This document shows positions 11,681 through 22,280 of a stretch of 64,000 nucleotides of DNA, piece by piece (the stretch's first letter is position 1; each line of letters opens with the position of its first letter). Source of the stretch: Amaurobius ferox (lineage: Eukaryota; Arthropoda; Arachnida; Araneae; Amaurobiidae); NCBI GenBank assembly GCA_951213105.1, contig OX578142.1, positions 8,418,149 through 8,482,148 on the forward strand, in the 5' to 3' direction. A program made the position numbers and the translations under genes. The notes beneath the pieces were generated by a model that was given only the letters and a program-made list of their open reading frames with translations, searched no databases and was not told where the DNA came from.

Positions 11681-12596
11681 AGGCCAAGAATATTACGTAC
11701 CTTCATTTTACTCTTGATTAATGCCCAAAAACTACATAAATTGAAACCCGTTTTAGATGCATTAGTTTCAAAATTTAAATCTGTATACACTCCTGATAAC
11801 TGATTTAAATCTATATACACTCCTGATTAACTGATAACTATTTTATTCAAGGTAAGTCATCATTTTTAATACGCTAAAATTTTGATAAAAGAAAATTTGA
11901 AAGAAAAATATACATAAAATAGAAAATAAGAATTTCCTTTATTCCTGAAAATAGTAGAATGATGTGTTGAACGGGTGATTTTTAGTGAATTTTTTTCGAG
12001 AGTTAGGCTTAGCGCAATAAAATTGCCGTCTCCTGGGAACAGTTCGAAAAAGAAGCGCTCCGTCCTTTGGGCCGCCGCAGTTCCGGAATGCCGCCGTCGC
12101 GAAAGGGTTAACTTTGCCGAAATAATTCAGTTCTAATCTACAAAGGAGACCGCTAAAATAAAGTTTCTTTTGACCATTGATCTGCGAGCCGCGTGCCGAC
12201 CGTGGTATACATAAATAAGCTGCCGCACTGTGGAATGAAACATCCTTAGGCGTCTCAAAAATATGCCCCTTGGTTATTTGTTCAGATAGAAATTTAAAAT
12301 TTGGTATCCTTTTCTGTGCCGTACTGCCGGCTCTGCCACGAATTTTGCTATCAAATGAAGGATATGTGTAAAGAGTAGACATTAATGGACAATGGACCAA
12401 CACACTGTGCACTAACATTCTATTTTTCTTAAACTATGGAACTTATTTTGATTTTTCAGTAACTATTTAAAATTCAGCATATTTATTCGACTTATTATAA
12501 GTTTTAAAAAATTTTGCTTGATTGATAGAACTAAATGCGGCCTGCGGCCGCCCCTTGTTTTGGCCGCCCGCGTGCGGTGCACGCGCTGCACACCTG
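11681..12596. other. Non-coding 5' part of the 9-kb hAT
   Basis: This lies between the transposase start and the right terminal repeat. A 159-codon open frame on the minus strand (11939-12418) has no family I recognise. The final 80 bases before the terminal repeat are rich in GGCCGCCC. Nothing else identified. Confidence 0.5.
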
Positions 12597-12611
12597 CTAG
12601 GATCGGCCCTG

Positions 12612-12985
12612 TCCACATATGTGTATATTACGTATATCTACATACATTATTATTACGTATCCAGATGCGTGTTTATTACGCATCACATACATGTATATTA
12701 CGTATATCCACATACATGTTTATAACGTGTTCCCATACGCATTTATAATGTATTCCCATACATTAATATTGTGTTTCTATACGTATTTATTACGTGTTTA
12801 TATTGTGTTTCTACACGTATTTATTATGTGTTTATATTGTGATCCTACACATATTTAGTACGTCAACCATAAGCTTTCGGGTTGGTCGTGTGGTCTGGGT
12901 TTTCTACATATTTAGTATGTGCTTATATTGTGTTTCTACACGTATTTAGTACGTGTTTATACACATATTTATTACACATTGGACA
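12612..12985. repeat. Continuation of the left subterminal array
   Basis: The units TATTACGTATATCC and TTTATTACGTG recur here, continuing the array at 3398-3658 after the hAT. The unit drifts along the array, and CACGTATTTA dominates from 12780. Embedded at 12862-12905 is a GC-richer phrase that recurs inverted at 9172-9213. Confidence 0.75.
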
Positions 12986-13097
12986 ACTCTACAGTACAGT
13001 GCATGTTGCAGACATGACATTTAGAAAGTTTTATGCATCTTTGTAAACAAAAATATTGAGCTAGGAGAATATATTTTTACAATAGATATCAAATTTT

Positions 13098-13189
13098 CAG
13101 ATTGTGTTGATTTCAATAATATACTTGAATTTATAAATTTTTTTTTTATAAATTTAAGTATATATTAATATTGAAATCAACACAATCTG
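13098..13189. repeat. AT-rich inverted repeat (hairpin)
   Basis: CAGATTGTGTTGATTTCAAT at 13098 is complemented by ATTGAAATCAACACAATCTG ending at 13189. The arms continue inward nearly to the T-run at 13137-13147. Confidence 0.85.
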
Positions 13190-14289
13190 AAACAGTATTT
13201 TAAAAATACTTTCATCTAAATCATTTTTTTTACAAAGATACAATACATCAAATGTGTCATGTATGCAAAATTCACAATACTTAGAATCACTGTCCATATG
13301 TAATATCATTTTTATTTTAATTTACATTATATTGTTAATACAATAATTATAAAAGATCATATATATAATTTCATGAGTATTATTTTAAAATTCATAAATT
13401 ATTCTTAACGCAAAAATGTTTTTTTTTACTTTATTTTCAGTTTATATTTAAATATATTTTTAATTCTAATTATTTCTAAAAATTGCAAAAATTATAATTT
13501 ACTACATTATGAAATATAATTTTAAATCTAAAAGATAAACTATTTTAAATTGAAAAAAACTTTAAAATGCAGAATAAAATTTTAGGAAATATTAAAACAC
13601 GCAATACTTAAAACTTCAATACTAAAATTATATAAAAAATATTGTAATTAAGTTGGTAGTCTATTTTAAATTATATTTGTGCATTATAAAACTACACATC
13701 TATGATCATCGGTGGTATGCAACTGTGATGATTTTTAAGAGTGAACACAGTGAGTTCTACTTGGGCTCAAAGCCCAAGTAGAACATCTTTCTAGATTCAC
13801 AGAACACAAACTGTTATAAAATGAATTTGCATTTTTTTGACTAATTATATTTCTTTAAAACAATTATCAGAATTATGCATGTTTTTATATCTTTTAAGTA
13901 TCATGTTTATTTTCTTTTAAGTATAAGGCTTTTTTTACTTTTCCAAGTATCATTTTTTTTTATTTTCTTAAAGTATCAAATTTGTTTTAATTTAGTATTG
14001 TGTTTTCTAACATTTCACCCCTGTATCGACTTATTTTTAATTTTTTCTAAGTAGCGTATTATTTTAAATGTCTTCCTAGTATATTTATTTTTATTTCTTC
14101 AATGTATCATGTATTTAAAAAAATTATATCAAAATATCATTTTTAAAATGCTTATAAATAAGACTTCTGTATGATTTTTTTTTATGAAAATTTGACAATT
14201 ATTCATATTTTTTCATACGTTTTCACATTTTTTTCAGTGTCAATTTCAAGATGTACTCTTGTTCATAATGAGATCTTTTCCTTTTTAAC
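13190..14289. other. AT-rich non-coding interior
   Basis: No gene recognised. It holds one short perfect hairpin (13754-13784) and many A/T runs. It belongs to the interior of the 625-16364 element. Confidence 0.5.
13754..13784. repeat. Perfect 14-bp stem, 3-nt loop hairpin
   Basis: GTTCTACTTGGGCT (13754-13767) and AGCCCAAGTAGAAC (13771-13784) are exact complements separated by CAA. The stem is GC-richer than its surroundings. Confidence 0.9.
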
Positions 14290-14480
14290 ACTGTACAACA
14301 TAGTGTTTATGACTTCATTTTGTTCATTCTGTCTGTCCATTCGCACAATAACTGCTGTAAAAATGACTTTATCAAAATGAAATTTTAGTATGTTGAGTAT
14401 ATATGAGTTCAGACAGTCTGTGGAACCTATGAGAAAATTGCTTCGAAAGTTTTAGAAAATATTCAAATCATCCCATAAAA
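14290..14480 (-). repeat. Reverse copy of the dispersed repeat's end
   Basis: The phrases TGACTTTATCAAAATGAAAT, TTTTAGTATGTTG and CAGACAGTCTGTGGA are the complement of those at 5700-5790. This is a partial copy of the family whose longest copy is at 4236-5860. Confidence 0.7.
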
Positions 14481-14899
14481 AATATGGAAAATATTTCAGC
14501 AAAATATATTCGGTAGTTTTTTAAATAAAAATTAAAGTAATAATTACGCCCATATTATATGAAGAGATCACATGACCCACTTCAAAGTACGATATGGCAT
14601 CCATATTGTGTCAAAATCGTGTTTTAAGTTCTTTTTAATTTATATTTAGTGTTGTATCAGACTTTATTTTTGTTTGATTTCTGTGCATCTACATTCTGAA
14701 ACTACACAATTGCAATATATTTGAGTTTAAATGATCAAACATTGGTCCATGGTTTTAAGTTTTTAAATAAAATAAATTATTGGAGTATTGTGATAAATGA
14801 AAGGAATGGATTAAACGTGTATAAATGATATAGAGAGCCAAGCAATCTATATTTCAATGACATCATTTGAATAAAGTACATTTTTTTCCGTTGAAGTTT

Positions 14900-15233
14900 G
14901 CATTTGTTGTTATGCATGCATGTTTGTTGCAAATCCTGTAAAATAAAATTATTCTGTTACATGTTTTTTTATGTATTTTTAGTTTTAGATATGTATAAAA
15001 TTACACTAAATGAAGTTTGCTTCATTTACTATTTTATAGATTAAAATTATTTTAATATAAACACTAACCAACACAAATTAATAAGTATTTTTACTTGCAG
15101 GTGGGTTATAAATGAAGTAACTTTCATTTAGTGTAATTATACCTGTCTAAGTCTAAATATATAAAAACGTGTAAAAGAATAATTTATGATTTGACAAGAT
15201 TTGAAATAAATATGCATGCATGACAACAAATGC
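14900..15233. repeat. Long imperfect foldback (about 125-bp arms)
   Basis: The left arm begins GCATTTGTTGTTATGCATGC at 14900 and runs to AATTACACTAAATGAAG near 15018. The right arm begins near CTTTCATTTAGTGTAATTAT (15122) and ends GCATGCATGACAACAAATGC at 15233. A spacer of about 100 bp separates them. No coding sequence. It may be a foldback element or MITE-like insertion. Confidence 0.75.
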
Positions 15234-15755
15234 AATCTCGGACCACATTTTTATTTAATCTCCGCTTAGACAGTATTAAATATTAAAATTATTTTAATCA
15301 TCATTTAAAGAATACATTTTTTATAATTAATTTTATGTATTTGCAGAATACCGTTTCTGTTTATACGATTTTGTTCACTTACTGGTTCTACATCTTTTCA
15401 TAGTAATTTTTCCGAGCATGTATGCACACATACCACGATGCTCAAAACATGCACTTTTCCCGTTTGCTTTTAAAGCGATATTTAATGCTAAAAGTAATAT
15501 ATGCATACAATAATGCTAGGAAGATATATAAAATAAAATAAAAGTTAAAACTAAATATAATTAAATAAGTTAAAATATATAAATTAAGCAAAGTGTGAAC
15601 CAAACCAACACACGAAGATACAAACCACATACAAACCAGGCGGCAGGAATTCTTTGTGAATAACTCCATTCAGTGTTGCCAGATACGCAGAACCTATGCT
15701 TCTTCCGCCGCGGTAGAAATCAGTTGATGGAAGCTTCGAGAACTACGTGACGTCA

Positions 15756-15810
15756 CGTCCGATCACCGAAATCAAGTAGCATCGGCCGCGGTTAGTACTT
15801 GGGAGGGTGA
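15756..15810 (+). pseudogene. 5S rRNA-like fragment
   Basis: CGTCCGATCACCGAA, then AAG, then GCGGTTAGTACTTGG and GGGTGA match the central and 3' part of animal 5S rRNA in the right order and spacing. This segment includes the internal control region used by TFIIIA/RNA polymerase III. The ends of 5S are not recognisable, so it is a fragment: either a decayed 5S copy or the head of a 5S-derived SINE. Confidence 0.7.
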
Positions 15811-15894
15811 AGATAAACAGGAAGGGAGATCCCTGACCACCTGTGTTGGAGGACAAAGCTGATAGGGGATTAGCAAGAAGTCCCAAGGGGAGGG

Positions 15895-16364
15895 AGGAGG
15901 AATGGTTATTTTTATGTATGAAAAATGGTAATTTTAATGTAATATAAATGGTATTTATAACGTATGATAAACGGTATTTATAATGTATGATAAGCGGTAA
16001 TCTATGAAAATGCCTTCGGGAAAAGGGTTCGAGAGCAAAGCTGAAAGAGGATTTGAGCAGGGGGTTTAAAAGAAGGGAGCAATAATGGTTAATTTTACGT
16101 ATGATAAATTGGTATTTTTAGTGTAATAAAAACTGTTATTTTAACGTATAATAAACAGTAATACATACGTATTTAAAACGGTATTTCTACATACGGTATG
16201 TTCATACACGGTAATTCATACGTATGATATATGGTATTTTTATATACCGTTTACTCATAACGGTTTTATAACCGATGTATTACCATTTATCGTATAACAC
16301 ATACGAAAATATAACATATAAATGGTTTAACAACGGTTATAATACCGTATGTGTGTTACTTGGG
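15895..16364. repeat. Right subterminal array of ACGGTATTT/ATGTATGATAA units
   Basis: Units such as GTATTTATAATGTATGATAA and GTATTTTTA recur up to the inverted end at 16364. A GC-richer break (16010-16075) interrupts them with phrases similar to 15840-15895 (GAGCAAAGCTGAAAGAGGAT versus GGACAAAGCTGATAGGGGAT). Confidence 0.75.
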
Positions 16365-16854
16365 TATATATATACATACCGGGTGTCCCAAAAACATTGA
16401 CCTCGGTTTTTATCCCTTAAATATTGATCTGAGACATATATAATAAATTACAATGTTGCGTAAAAAAAGGTACAGAATTTTATGAAATCGATTAAAATTT
16501 TCAAGACAATTAAATTTTAAGAAATACAAAATTTTAATTTTTATACAGCCTCGTACAAAACATTTCCAATGAGTAAAATGTGCCCCATACACTAATAAGG
16601 TGATGTACAGAATTTCAGCATTTTATCATAAAAAAGTCCTAGCGATATGAAAAAACAAAAATGCTGACTTAAACCACTTTTCGATACATCAACATGGGTT
16701 CTCAGAGGAAAAAAAATATGTCTGTAGATCGCGTTTCTGGGGTATTACACAAATTACGAAAGAAAACAATGATTACATAAATTAATAATAATTTTGCTAT
16801 TTATTGGTACAAAAATATATAGACTGTGTAGAAATAATAACTTTACACAAAAAT

Positions 16855-17040
16855 TACAAAGCTTGTTCAAAATGTTTTCCATCCATGCCAATACAGAGCT
16901 GCATTTGTCTGATAACACTTCTGTGCACTCAAGTACTTGTTCGGTGATGTCACGACAACCATCTTGAATGTGTTGTTGCAACTCTGCTTTATTGGAGGGA
17001 GGTGACAGATAAATAGTTCGTAAACGAACCCACAAATAAA
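16855..17040 (-). pseudogene. Mariner-like transposase, C-terminal end
   Basis: The minus-strand frame gives RLRTIYLSPPSNKAELQQHI, then DGCRDITEQVLE, then SSVLAWMENILNKL. It follows the C-terminal plan of this transposase group (a segment after the catalytic core, then a short region on basic and aliphatic residues). It is separated from the catalytic part by 17060-18830. A neighbouring frame covers the same bases, indicating a frameshift. Confidence 0.7.
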
Positions 17041-17059
17041 AATCCTATCATGAAACACT

Positions 17060-18830
17060 GGTCATTAGTGCTCCTGACACAGAAAATACGTGAATAGACC
17101 AACTAGCCATTACCATATATTTCATCTAAAACTTATTAATCATGGTCTATCACTCAGAATTAATTTGATCTAGTGGGTAGGTTTGAATTTAAATTACTCA
17201 TTCTTCCAATTGCTGAAATAAAATATTAAATTATAAATTCCAAGATACTAGAGGCAAAATAAAGAGTTTGAAAGTGTCCAAAAAATCATTTATTATATGG
17301 ATATGTAAAAAGCAAACACAACAGCAGAATATCATAAAGCTAATTAATGCTCAATTAATATACAAAATATCTTTAAGCTTAACAATGCTGTTTCACATAT
17401 TCTTAAATACCCAAGGTATATATATATATTTTTACAGTTGTTTACAAAGTTAAGATTTGAAATTCATTATTTTAAAACAATTATGTTCTTCCTCACAGTA
17501 CGGAGAATTCAAAATGAAATTTACAATAAGTTGAGCTTATCGATTTCTTCTTACTTTACACTTTTGAAATTAAAATTAAACAAATGTCTTTAAAGATATT
17601 GCTGTCAGTGATCTTACTGATTCAAGTAAAGAAGCAGGCAACTTACATATAGTCTGAGATGAGGAGATGGTCTGGTGCTTTTTTCTTTATCAGTAGACTT
17701 CAATCGATGAACAGTTGAATTCCCGTGCTCGGAAAATAATGCATCATTTATCTTTGTAGTGTTTAGCTTCAGCAACAAAATTTATCGTCTCATTAGGCTT
17801 TGTCGCCTATAAAGTAGAGATATTAATCAATGTTTTGGGACATGCCCGCATTAGCACTGGTATAGGTAACCAAATCTTTAAAGGATAAAAAATTGGCAAA
17901 GGTGAAGTCGTCAGGAACATCGTCTTAAAACAAGGCTTAAGTCATCATCTGCATTGAAAGTGACTGCGCCGTTGAAAACGGCTCTCAATCACGGAAGTAA
18001 AGTTGGTGGTGGTACATTGGACTCATAGTCCTACCAGTTGAATTATCTTAATGTCAATCGGTCTATTAAGACCTACAAAAATGTCAACCTTCTTGGTGAA
18101 AAGACAGGGCCAGAGTGAGATATCAATAGAGCAAGAATTGCAAAAGTCAGGACCTACGTGGTCCAACCCACGGGCCGGCCACCTCTGTAAGATAATAATT
18201 TTAGATTTTTTTGCTATTTGCACTCTGTGCCGTAAGTTTTGCAGTGGCACTGTACGCAGTACACACGTAATTGGTCACTCCTGGACTTAAAATCATTCTG
18301 ATTGGTTTTTGGCTATTAAGTGCTTAAAGGTTAGGGTGCAGTATTGCTTACCCCTTTCCGGCGAGGGTTTTGCCCATCTGTGAAATCTGTTGAAGTATCT
18401 ATGTCTAGTGGGTGTAACTTTTGCCAGTTATTTCTTTCAGTTGACAGGAATTATTGCTTCGTCAGATAACTGCCCATGTTTATCCTGACGGGGTGCTGCA
18501 TACTAATATTGCATTACTTGTGGGAAAAAGTTCTCTGCTTGAGAAGGAATTTTGACCATTATAGTCTCACCATGTAAAGTCTGCACGTGTTTCTCCAAAA
18601 GGGGGGGGGGGGCAAAGATGCTTGCTGGTACCATACTCGTTGAGTTGCAGCTGTGAAAATCTCATCCTGCAGATGTGCAATGTGCGTGAGAAAGGAATTT
18701 TGAAAATGGCTTTTTGGCCTGGCAACTGCCTTTATATGTATTACTAAAGTGAAAAAGTGAATGTAAAATTTTGAGAAAAATTCTAATTCTAATTCCCATT
18801 TTAATTAAAAGTTAACATATTTTAAAAAGA
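17060..18830. other. Unidentified insert inside the mariner transposase
   Basis: About 1.8 kb separating the catalytic and C-terminal parts. I found no terminal repeats, LTRs or recognisable frame. It contains a run of 12 G at 18601-18612 and several A-rich stretches. It could be captured genomic sequence or a decayed insertion. Confidence 0.4.
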
Positions 18831-18970
18831 GCGTGTATTACTCAAATTTACTAAAAATGTCATATCATGACATATGCGTGTATTACTCAAATTTACTAAA
18901 AATGTCACATTTATCATGACTTATGCGTGTATTACTCAAATTTACTAAAAATGTCATATTTATCATGACA
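18831..18970. repeat. Three tandem copies of a 45-49-bp unit
   Basis: Units start at 18831, 18876 and 18925, each beginning GCGTGTATTACTCAAATTTA and ending with ATCATGACA or ATCATGACT. They lie at the catalytic-end boundary of the broken transposase. Confidence 0.92.
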
Positions 18971-19838
18971 AATCCATAGGCATTAAATCTGGTGATGTGG
19001 GGGGAAATTCGACTGGCCCATACAGACCAATCCACTTGTCTGGAAACTCATTATTTAACCAGTGTTTCACAACTGTAGTCTAGTGAGCTGGAGATGCGTC
19101 CTGTTGAAACCATACATGTGGAAGTTCTGTTAGGGGCAGTTCATCCATAAAATCAGGAATAACCTTATTCAGAATCTCATTAACATATCTGTCACCCGTC
19201 AACGTACCATCATACAGCATGGGTTCAAGCAAACGGTTTCTGAATATACTACACCATACATTCACAGAAAATTGCTTTTGATGATGAATATCACGTACCA
19301 CGAATGGATTTGTGTCAGACCAGAAGTGCTCATTTTGAGGATTTATGCATCCATCTTGTTTAAAACAGCATTCATCAGTCCAAATTACGTTTCTCAGGAA
19401 AGAGGGATTTGCATCTTCCTGATTTGGAGCCCAATTACAAAAATGTAGACGACGTTGATAATCTGTTGCTCCTGTCCTTGCACACCATGAATGTTAAACG
19501 GATGCCATTTATTCCATCTCAGTATTCTCCACACTGTTGCATGTGGTACGTTCATTTCTGAAGCAGCGGTACAAACACTATTATGTGGATGACTGCAAAA
19601 GTAAGCCAAAATATCAATTTCTACATCAGTTGAGTGAAGGCCTACCTAGTCCACCTACACGATGTACGCTTCCTTTTTCGTGCACTTCTTGCACCAATCA
19701 GGAAATAAATCTCCCAGAAGGATGTCTTGAATTGGGAAAAGTATATTGATATTCTTGTGCAGTTTCATTATTATTGCGATTGCATAAACTGTACAGCATA
19801 AGCACTTCAAAAAGTTCTTCGTTGCTGTATTGCGACAT
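18965..19838 (-). pseudogene. Mariner-like transposase, N-terminal and catalytic parts
   Basis: The probable start is the ATG at 19836-19838 (MSQYSNEELFEVLMLYSL). The frame then runs through an N-terminal helix-turn-helix region (HNSVCTAASEMNVPHATVWR at 19500-19590) to the catalytic core: FSVNVWCSIF, then LPHVWFQQDASPAH with the second catalytic aspartate near 19100, and SPDLMPMDL with the third near 18985. A TGA within ISWLVQEV, a stop before the second region and at least one frameshift make it inactive. The catalytic order matches IS630/Tc1/mariner DD(E/D) enzymes. Confidence 0.82.
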
Positions 19839-20558
19839 ACTGTCGGTACAGACTAACTACACTCTCTAAATGTAGCAGAAATGTGAAATACTTAAGGATC
19901 GCTCAGACTGCCTGGCTGCGCGTGCTATGCTTGCATAAGCAAAGCGTTGATCAATGTGCAGAGCGAAAACAACTTTCTTATGTGATGATGCGTTTGTTGT
20001 GATTGTGTGACGCACCGATCAGAGGCAGATATTTGCATATGCATAATTTTATAAGCTGTTTTAATGTTCATTTTGATTGTGCTATTTCCAAGTTTCATTC
20101 TGTAATTTATCATGTAAAATTTTAAGGTATTTTTCAGGAAGCATATTTTTGAAAAATTGTAAATAAATCTAAAGATAAGATGCAGATATTATTTGCCTAT
20201 GATGCATTTCTGCGTTATGTCATTTGTATTCTTGCTGTAAACATTTACATTTTAATTTGTGAGTAATCCCTCACCAACTTTGTTTAAACATATCTCTGGG
20301 ACTTTTTATGATAAAATGCTGAAATTTTGTACATCACCTTAGTAGTGTATAGGGCACATTTTACTCATTTGAAATGTTTTTGTATGGGGGCCATATAAAA
20401 AAAATTTTGTATTTCTTCAAATTTAATCCCCTGAAAATTTTTATCAATTTCATAAAATTCTGTACCTTTTTTTACGCAACTTTGTAATTTATTATATATG
20501 TCTAAGATCAATATTTAAGGAATAACAGCTGAGATCAATGTTTTTGGGACACCTTGTA

Positions 20559-21045
20559 TATGATTCTCACATGTTTTGCTTTTGCAGAACGGACGTGCGA
20601 TTTAATTCGTGCAAGCTTCAAATCAAAGCCATTTTAAATTGTGTTCAAATGTATTATTTAAGCAGTGGGTGCTTATTTGGAATGGGCACCTATTTAGAAC
20701 CTGGAAAAATCAGAGTTTTTCGTTCTAGTACTTGATAAAGGAAAATGTCTGTCTGTGCAGTCTGTAATGGGAAATCTAAGCATCTTATGACCACGAAATT
20801 TTGTGCACAGTTACTTCGGGACCCAAATAGGTACACCTCAATGTTATTTTTTTTTAATTTCGAAGTAATTTTTGAATTTTCACATGGAGAAAAATGTGGA
20901 TCGAATTTCCTTCGAGGCACAGTAACAAGATCATAGGCAAGCATCTTGGTCACAAAACCATGAATTCCAGTCTGATGGCGCTTCATATTTAGGACTATGA
21001 CACATGAGCGTTGTCCATGCTGCCACAACTGCTGCCGTGTTCATG
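20559..21045. other. No recognised gene
   Basis: A 112-codon minus-strand frame (20690-21028) has no family I recognise. I see no repeat termini. It is probably host intergenic or intronic sequence. Confidence 0.4.
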
Positions 21046-21049
21046 CGGA

Positions 21050-21245
21050 GTATGATAGCATTAAACATGTGAGTCCGTAAGTCCTTCCAAGAGGTTGGTG
21101 GTAGAGAAAGGAGGGTACGGTCCCTGTGGATGCCTCCCCCACTAGCTTCCGGTTTAAATTGGGTGGCATTTCCTGGCCGTCCAAACAGTTACCTTACACC
21201 TTTCTGGTAGGTCGGACGGTCTGGGTCTCAACAACAACATGAGTG
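21050..21245 (+). repeat. tRNA-derived SINE, body and 3' end
   Basis: It shares the phrases TTAAACATGTGAGTCCGTAAG, AGAGGTTGGTGGTAGAG, GGATGCCTCCCCCACT and GGTAGGTCGGACGGTCTGGG with the minus-strand copies near 25060-25293, 37585-38036 and 46987-47220. The tRNA-like head is missing or unrecognisable here. Confidence 0.8.
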
Positions 21246-21648
21246 TTGTCTTCCATCCATTTTGGGGACACTGCGTGCTGGATTGTAAAAAGATTCATGG
21301 AGCTTGTCACACGAGAACATCTGCATTCTCGTGACATAATTGCGAGGGAAAAAAAATTGATCTTATTCCTTTAATTTTTAATATTTTCTAAAATATTGCA
21401 TTAATTTCATTTATATTAAAGTGGCACAAAATTGGTTCAATTTCAAAGTGTTTTAGAAATGCGTCCACAAAAGGCTTTCTTGCTACACCTAATTTCATTT
21501 TCAAATGTCCACTGTAGGCATTTGCCCACGTCTAAAACCGGGCTTGTACAAAACTCATGGAAAGTTGAGACAAAGCATTATCTTTTTTACTACTAATAAT
21601 GATGGGTTTATATGAATAGGGCAAGCTATAAGGTAAACATGTAATAAA

Positions 21649-21696
21649 ATGCTTTACAATACTAACCAATACATGCTTTACAATACTAACCAATTT
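21649..21696. repeat. Two tandem 24-bp units
   Basis: ATGCTTTACAATACTAACCA begins both units (21649 and 21673). A poly-C run follows at 21755-21774. Confidence 0.85.
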
Positions 21697-21930
21697 CGTC
21701 AGGCTCAAAAACAGCAAAAACAATATACAAAAAATTTTGTTTGCAAAAGCATTTGCCCCCCCCCCCCCCCCCCCCTTCCTTTTACACAGTTAGAAAATTC
21801 TTGCGCATATTCTTGTTACTATGATTTTGATAACTTGCTGATGCAATTTTGTATGTTTGCATATACTTTTTGAAATAACATTGATCACCTGTTAAAAGAT
21901 GCAAATTCAAGTTTTTTCTTTATTTTTCAG

Positions 21931-22046
21931 CATGATGCTCAAATGGATTATTGTGGTACCCGTCTTGCAACTTGTTCCTTTGATAAAACTGTTAAGATTT
22001 TTAATGTAGAAAAGAACTTTCATACTCATGTTGCAACTTTGAAAGG
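21931..22046 (+). CDS. SEC13: Internal exon of SEC13 (COPII/nuclear pore WD40 protein)
   Basis: A 116-bp block opens right after a pyrimidine-rich tract and AG (TATTTTTCAG ends 21930) and closes at a GTAAGC donor (GT at 22047-22048). Its translation begins [20 protein letters not shown] and continues [13 protein letters not shown], then VATLKG. This matches the first WD40 blade of SEC13, including the [17 protein letters not shown] region found in animals. SEC13 forms the COPII outer coat with SEC31 and also sits in the Nup107-160 complex. The exon starts in phase 0 and leaves two bases of a glycine codon. There are no stops. I could not find the neighbouring exons in the window, which implies long introns or a stray exon copy. 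The intact splice sites favour a real exon. Confidence 0.85.
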
Positions 22047-22177
22047 GTAAGCATTTTTAAAGTTTTCATGTAACATATTGATTGTAAAAATATTAAAAAA
22101 TAATTTGGTATATGAGGCTTCACTTGAATTTCTCATGTATTCATATTCCATATTGTTTAGGCTTACTTATATTAGTA

Positions 22178-22280
22178 CAGTACAACATCTCAAATCCAGA
22201 ATCTTCCAGACCTCGGTGATTCTGAATTTCGGACTTTTTTGGATTTTAAGTCATTTTTTAAAAAGAAGTATGGATCCCCC
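22178..22280 (+). repeat. Solo Tigger-type terminal repeat
   Basis: CAGTACAACATCTCAAATCC preceded by TA resembles the Tigger left end at 700. It sits about 130 bp downstream of the SEC13 exon. No matching right end was found. A poly-C run follows at 22268-22279. Confidence 0.6.

Larger units (their letters stand above)
3659..12611 (-). mobile_element. Nine-kb hAT element with ZMYM/TTF-type transposase
   Basis: The left end CAGGGCCGATCCTAG at 3659 is the exact complement of the right end CTAGGATCGGCCCTG finishing at 12611. A perfect 8-bp duplication TCCACATA flanks it (3651-3658 and 12612-12619). The transposase gene is on the minus strand, with an N-terminal part near 11680-11096 and a C-terminal part at 7765-6153. 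A Helitron insertion (7766-11095) separates them. Another long stretch, 4236-5860, belongs to a dispersed repeat family. Without the Helitron the element is about 5.6 kb. Confidence 0.9.
625..16364. mobile_element. Large non-coding DNA element with inverted ends and subterminal arrays
   Basis: The left end begins CCCAGGTAGCACAAATATG at 625. The right end, read on the other strand from 16364, begins CCCAAGTAACACACATACG, an imperfect inverted repeat. Both ends lie in TA repeats. Inside the ends are long arrays of short units rich in ACGTAT or ACGGTATTT (3398-3658, 12612-12985, 15895-16364). Removing the nested Tigger (700-3395) and hAT (3659-12611) leaves about 4.1 kb. I see no transposase in that remainder, so it would be non-autonomous. 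The superfamily is unknown to me. The inverted ends are short and diverged, so the pairing is likely rather than certain. Confidence 0.6.
16379..20556 (-). mobile_element. Tc1/mariner-superfamily element with long inverted repeats
   Basis: The left end CCGGGTGTCCCAAAAACATT at 16379 matches the complement of the right end finishing AATGTTTTTGGGACACCTTG at 20556. TA lies on each side (16377-16378, 20557-20558). The inverted repeats extend roughly 270 bp, including GCGTAAAAAAAGGTACAGAA and its complement near 20460-20480. The transposase is minus-strand and broken (18965-19838 and 16860-17035). About 1.9 kb of unrelated sequence separates the parts. Confidence 0.88.

Noticed and set aside
12518..12858. 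Three overlapping plus-strand frames of 67-79 codons
   Set aside because: They cross the hAT terminal repeat into the subterminal array; repeat-derived frames.
18001..18050. Possible tRNA gene (GGTGGTACATTGGACTCATAGTCC)
   Set aside because: The anticodon-arm-like phrase has no A box, B box or acceptor stem around it.
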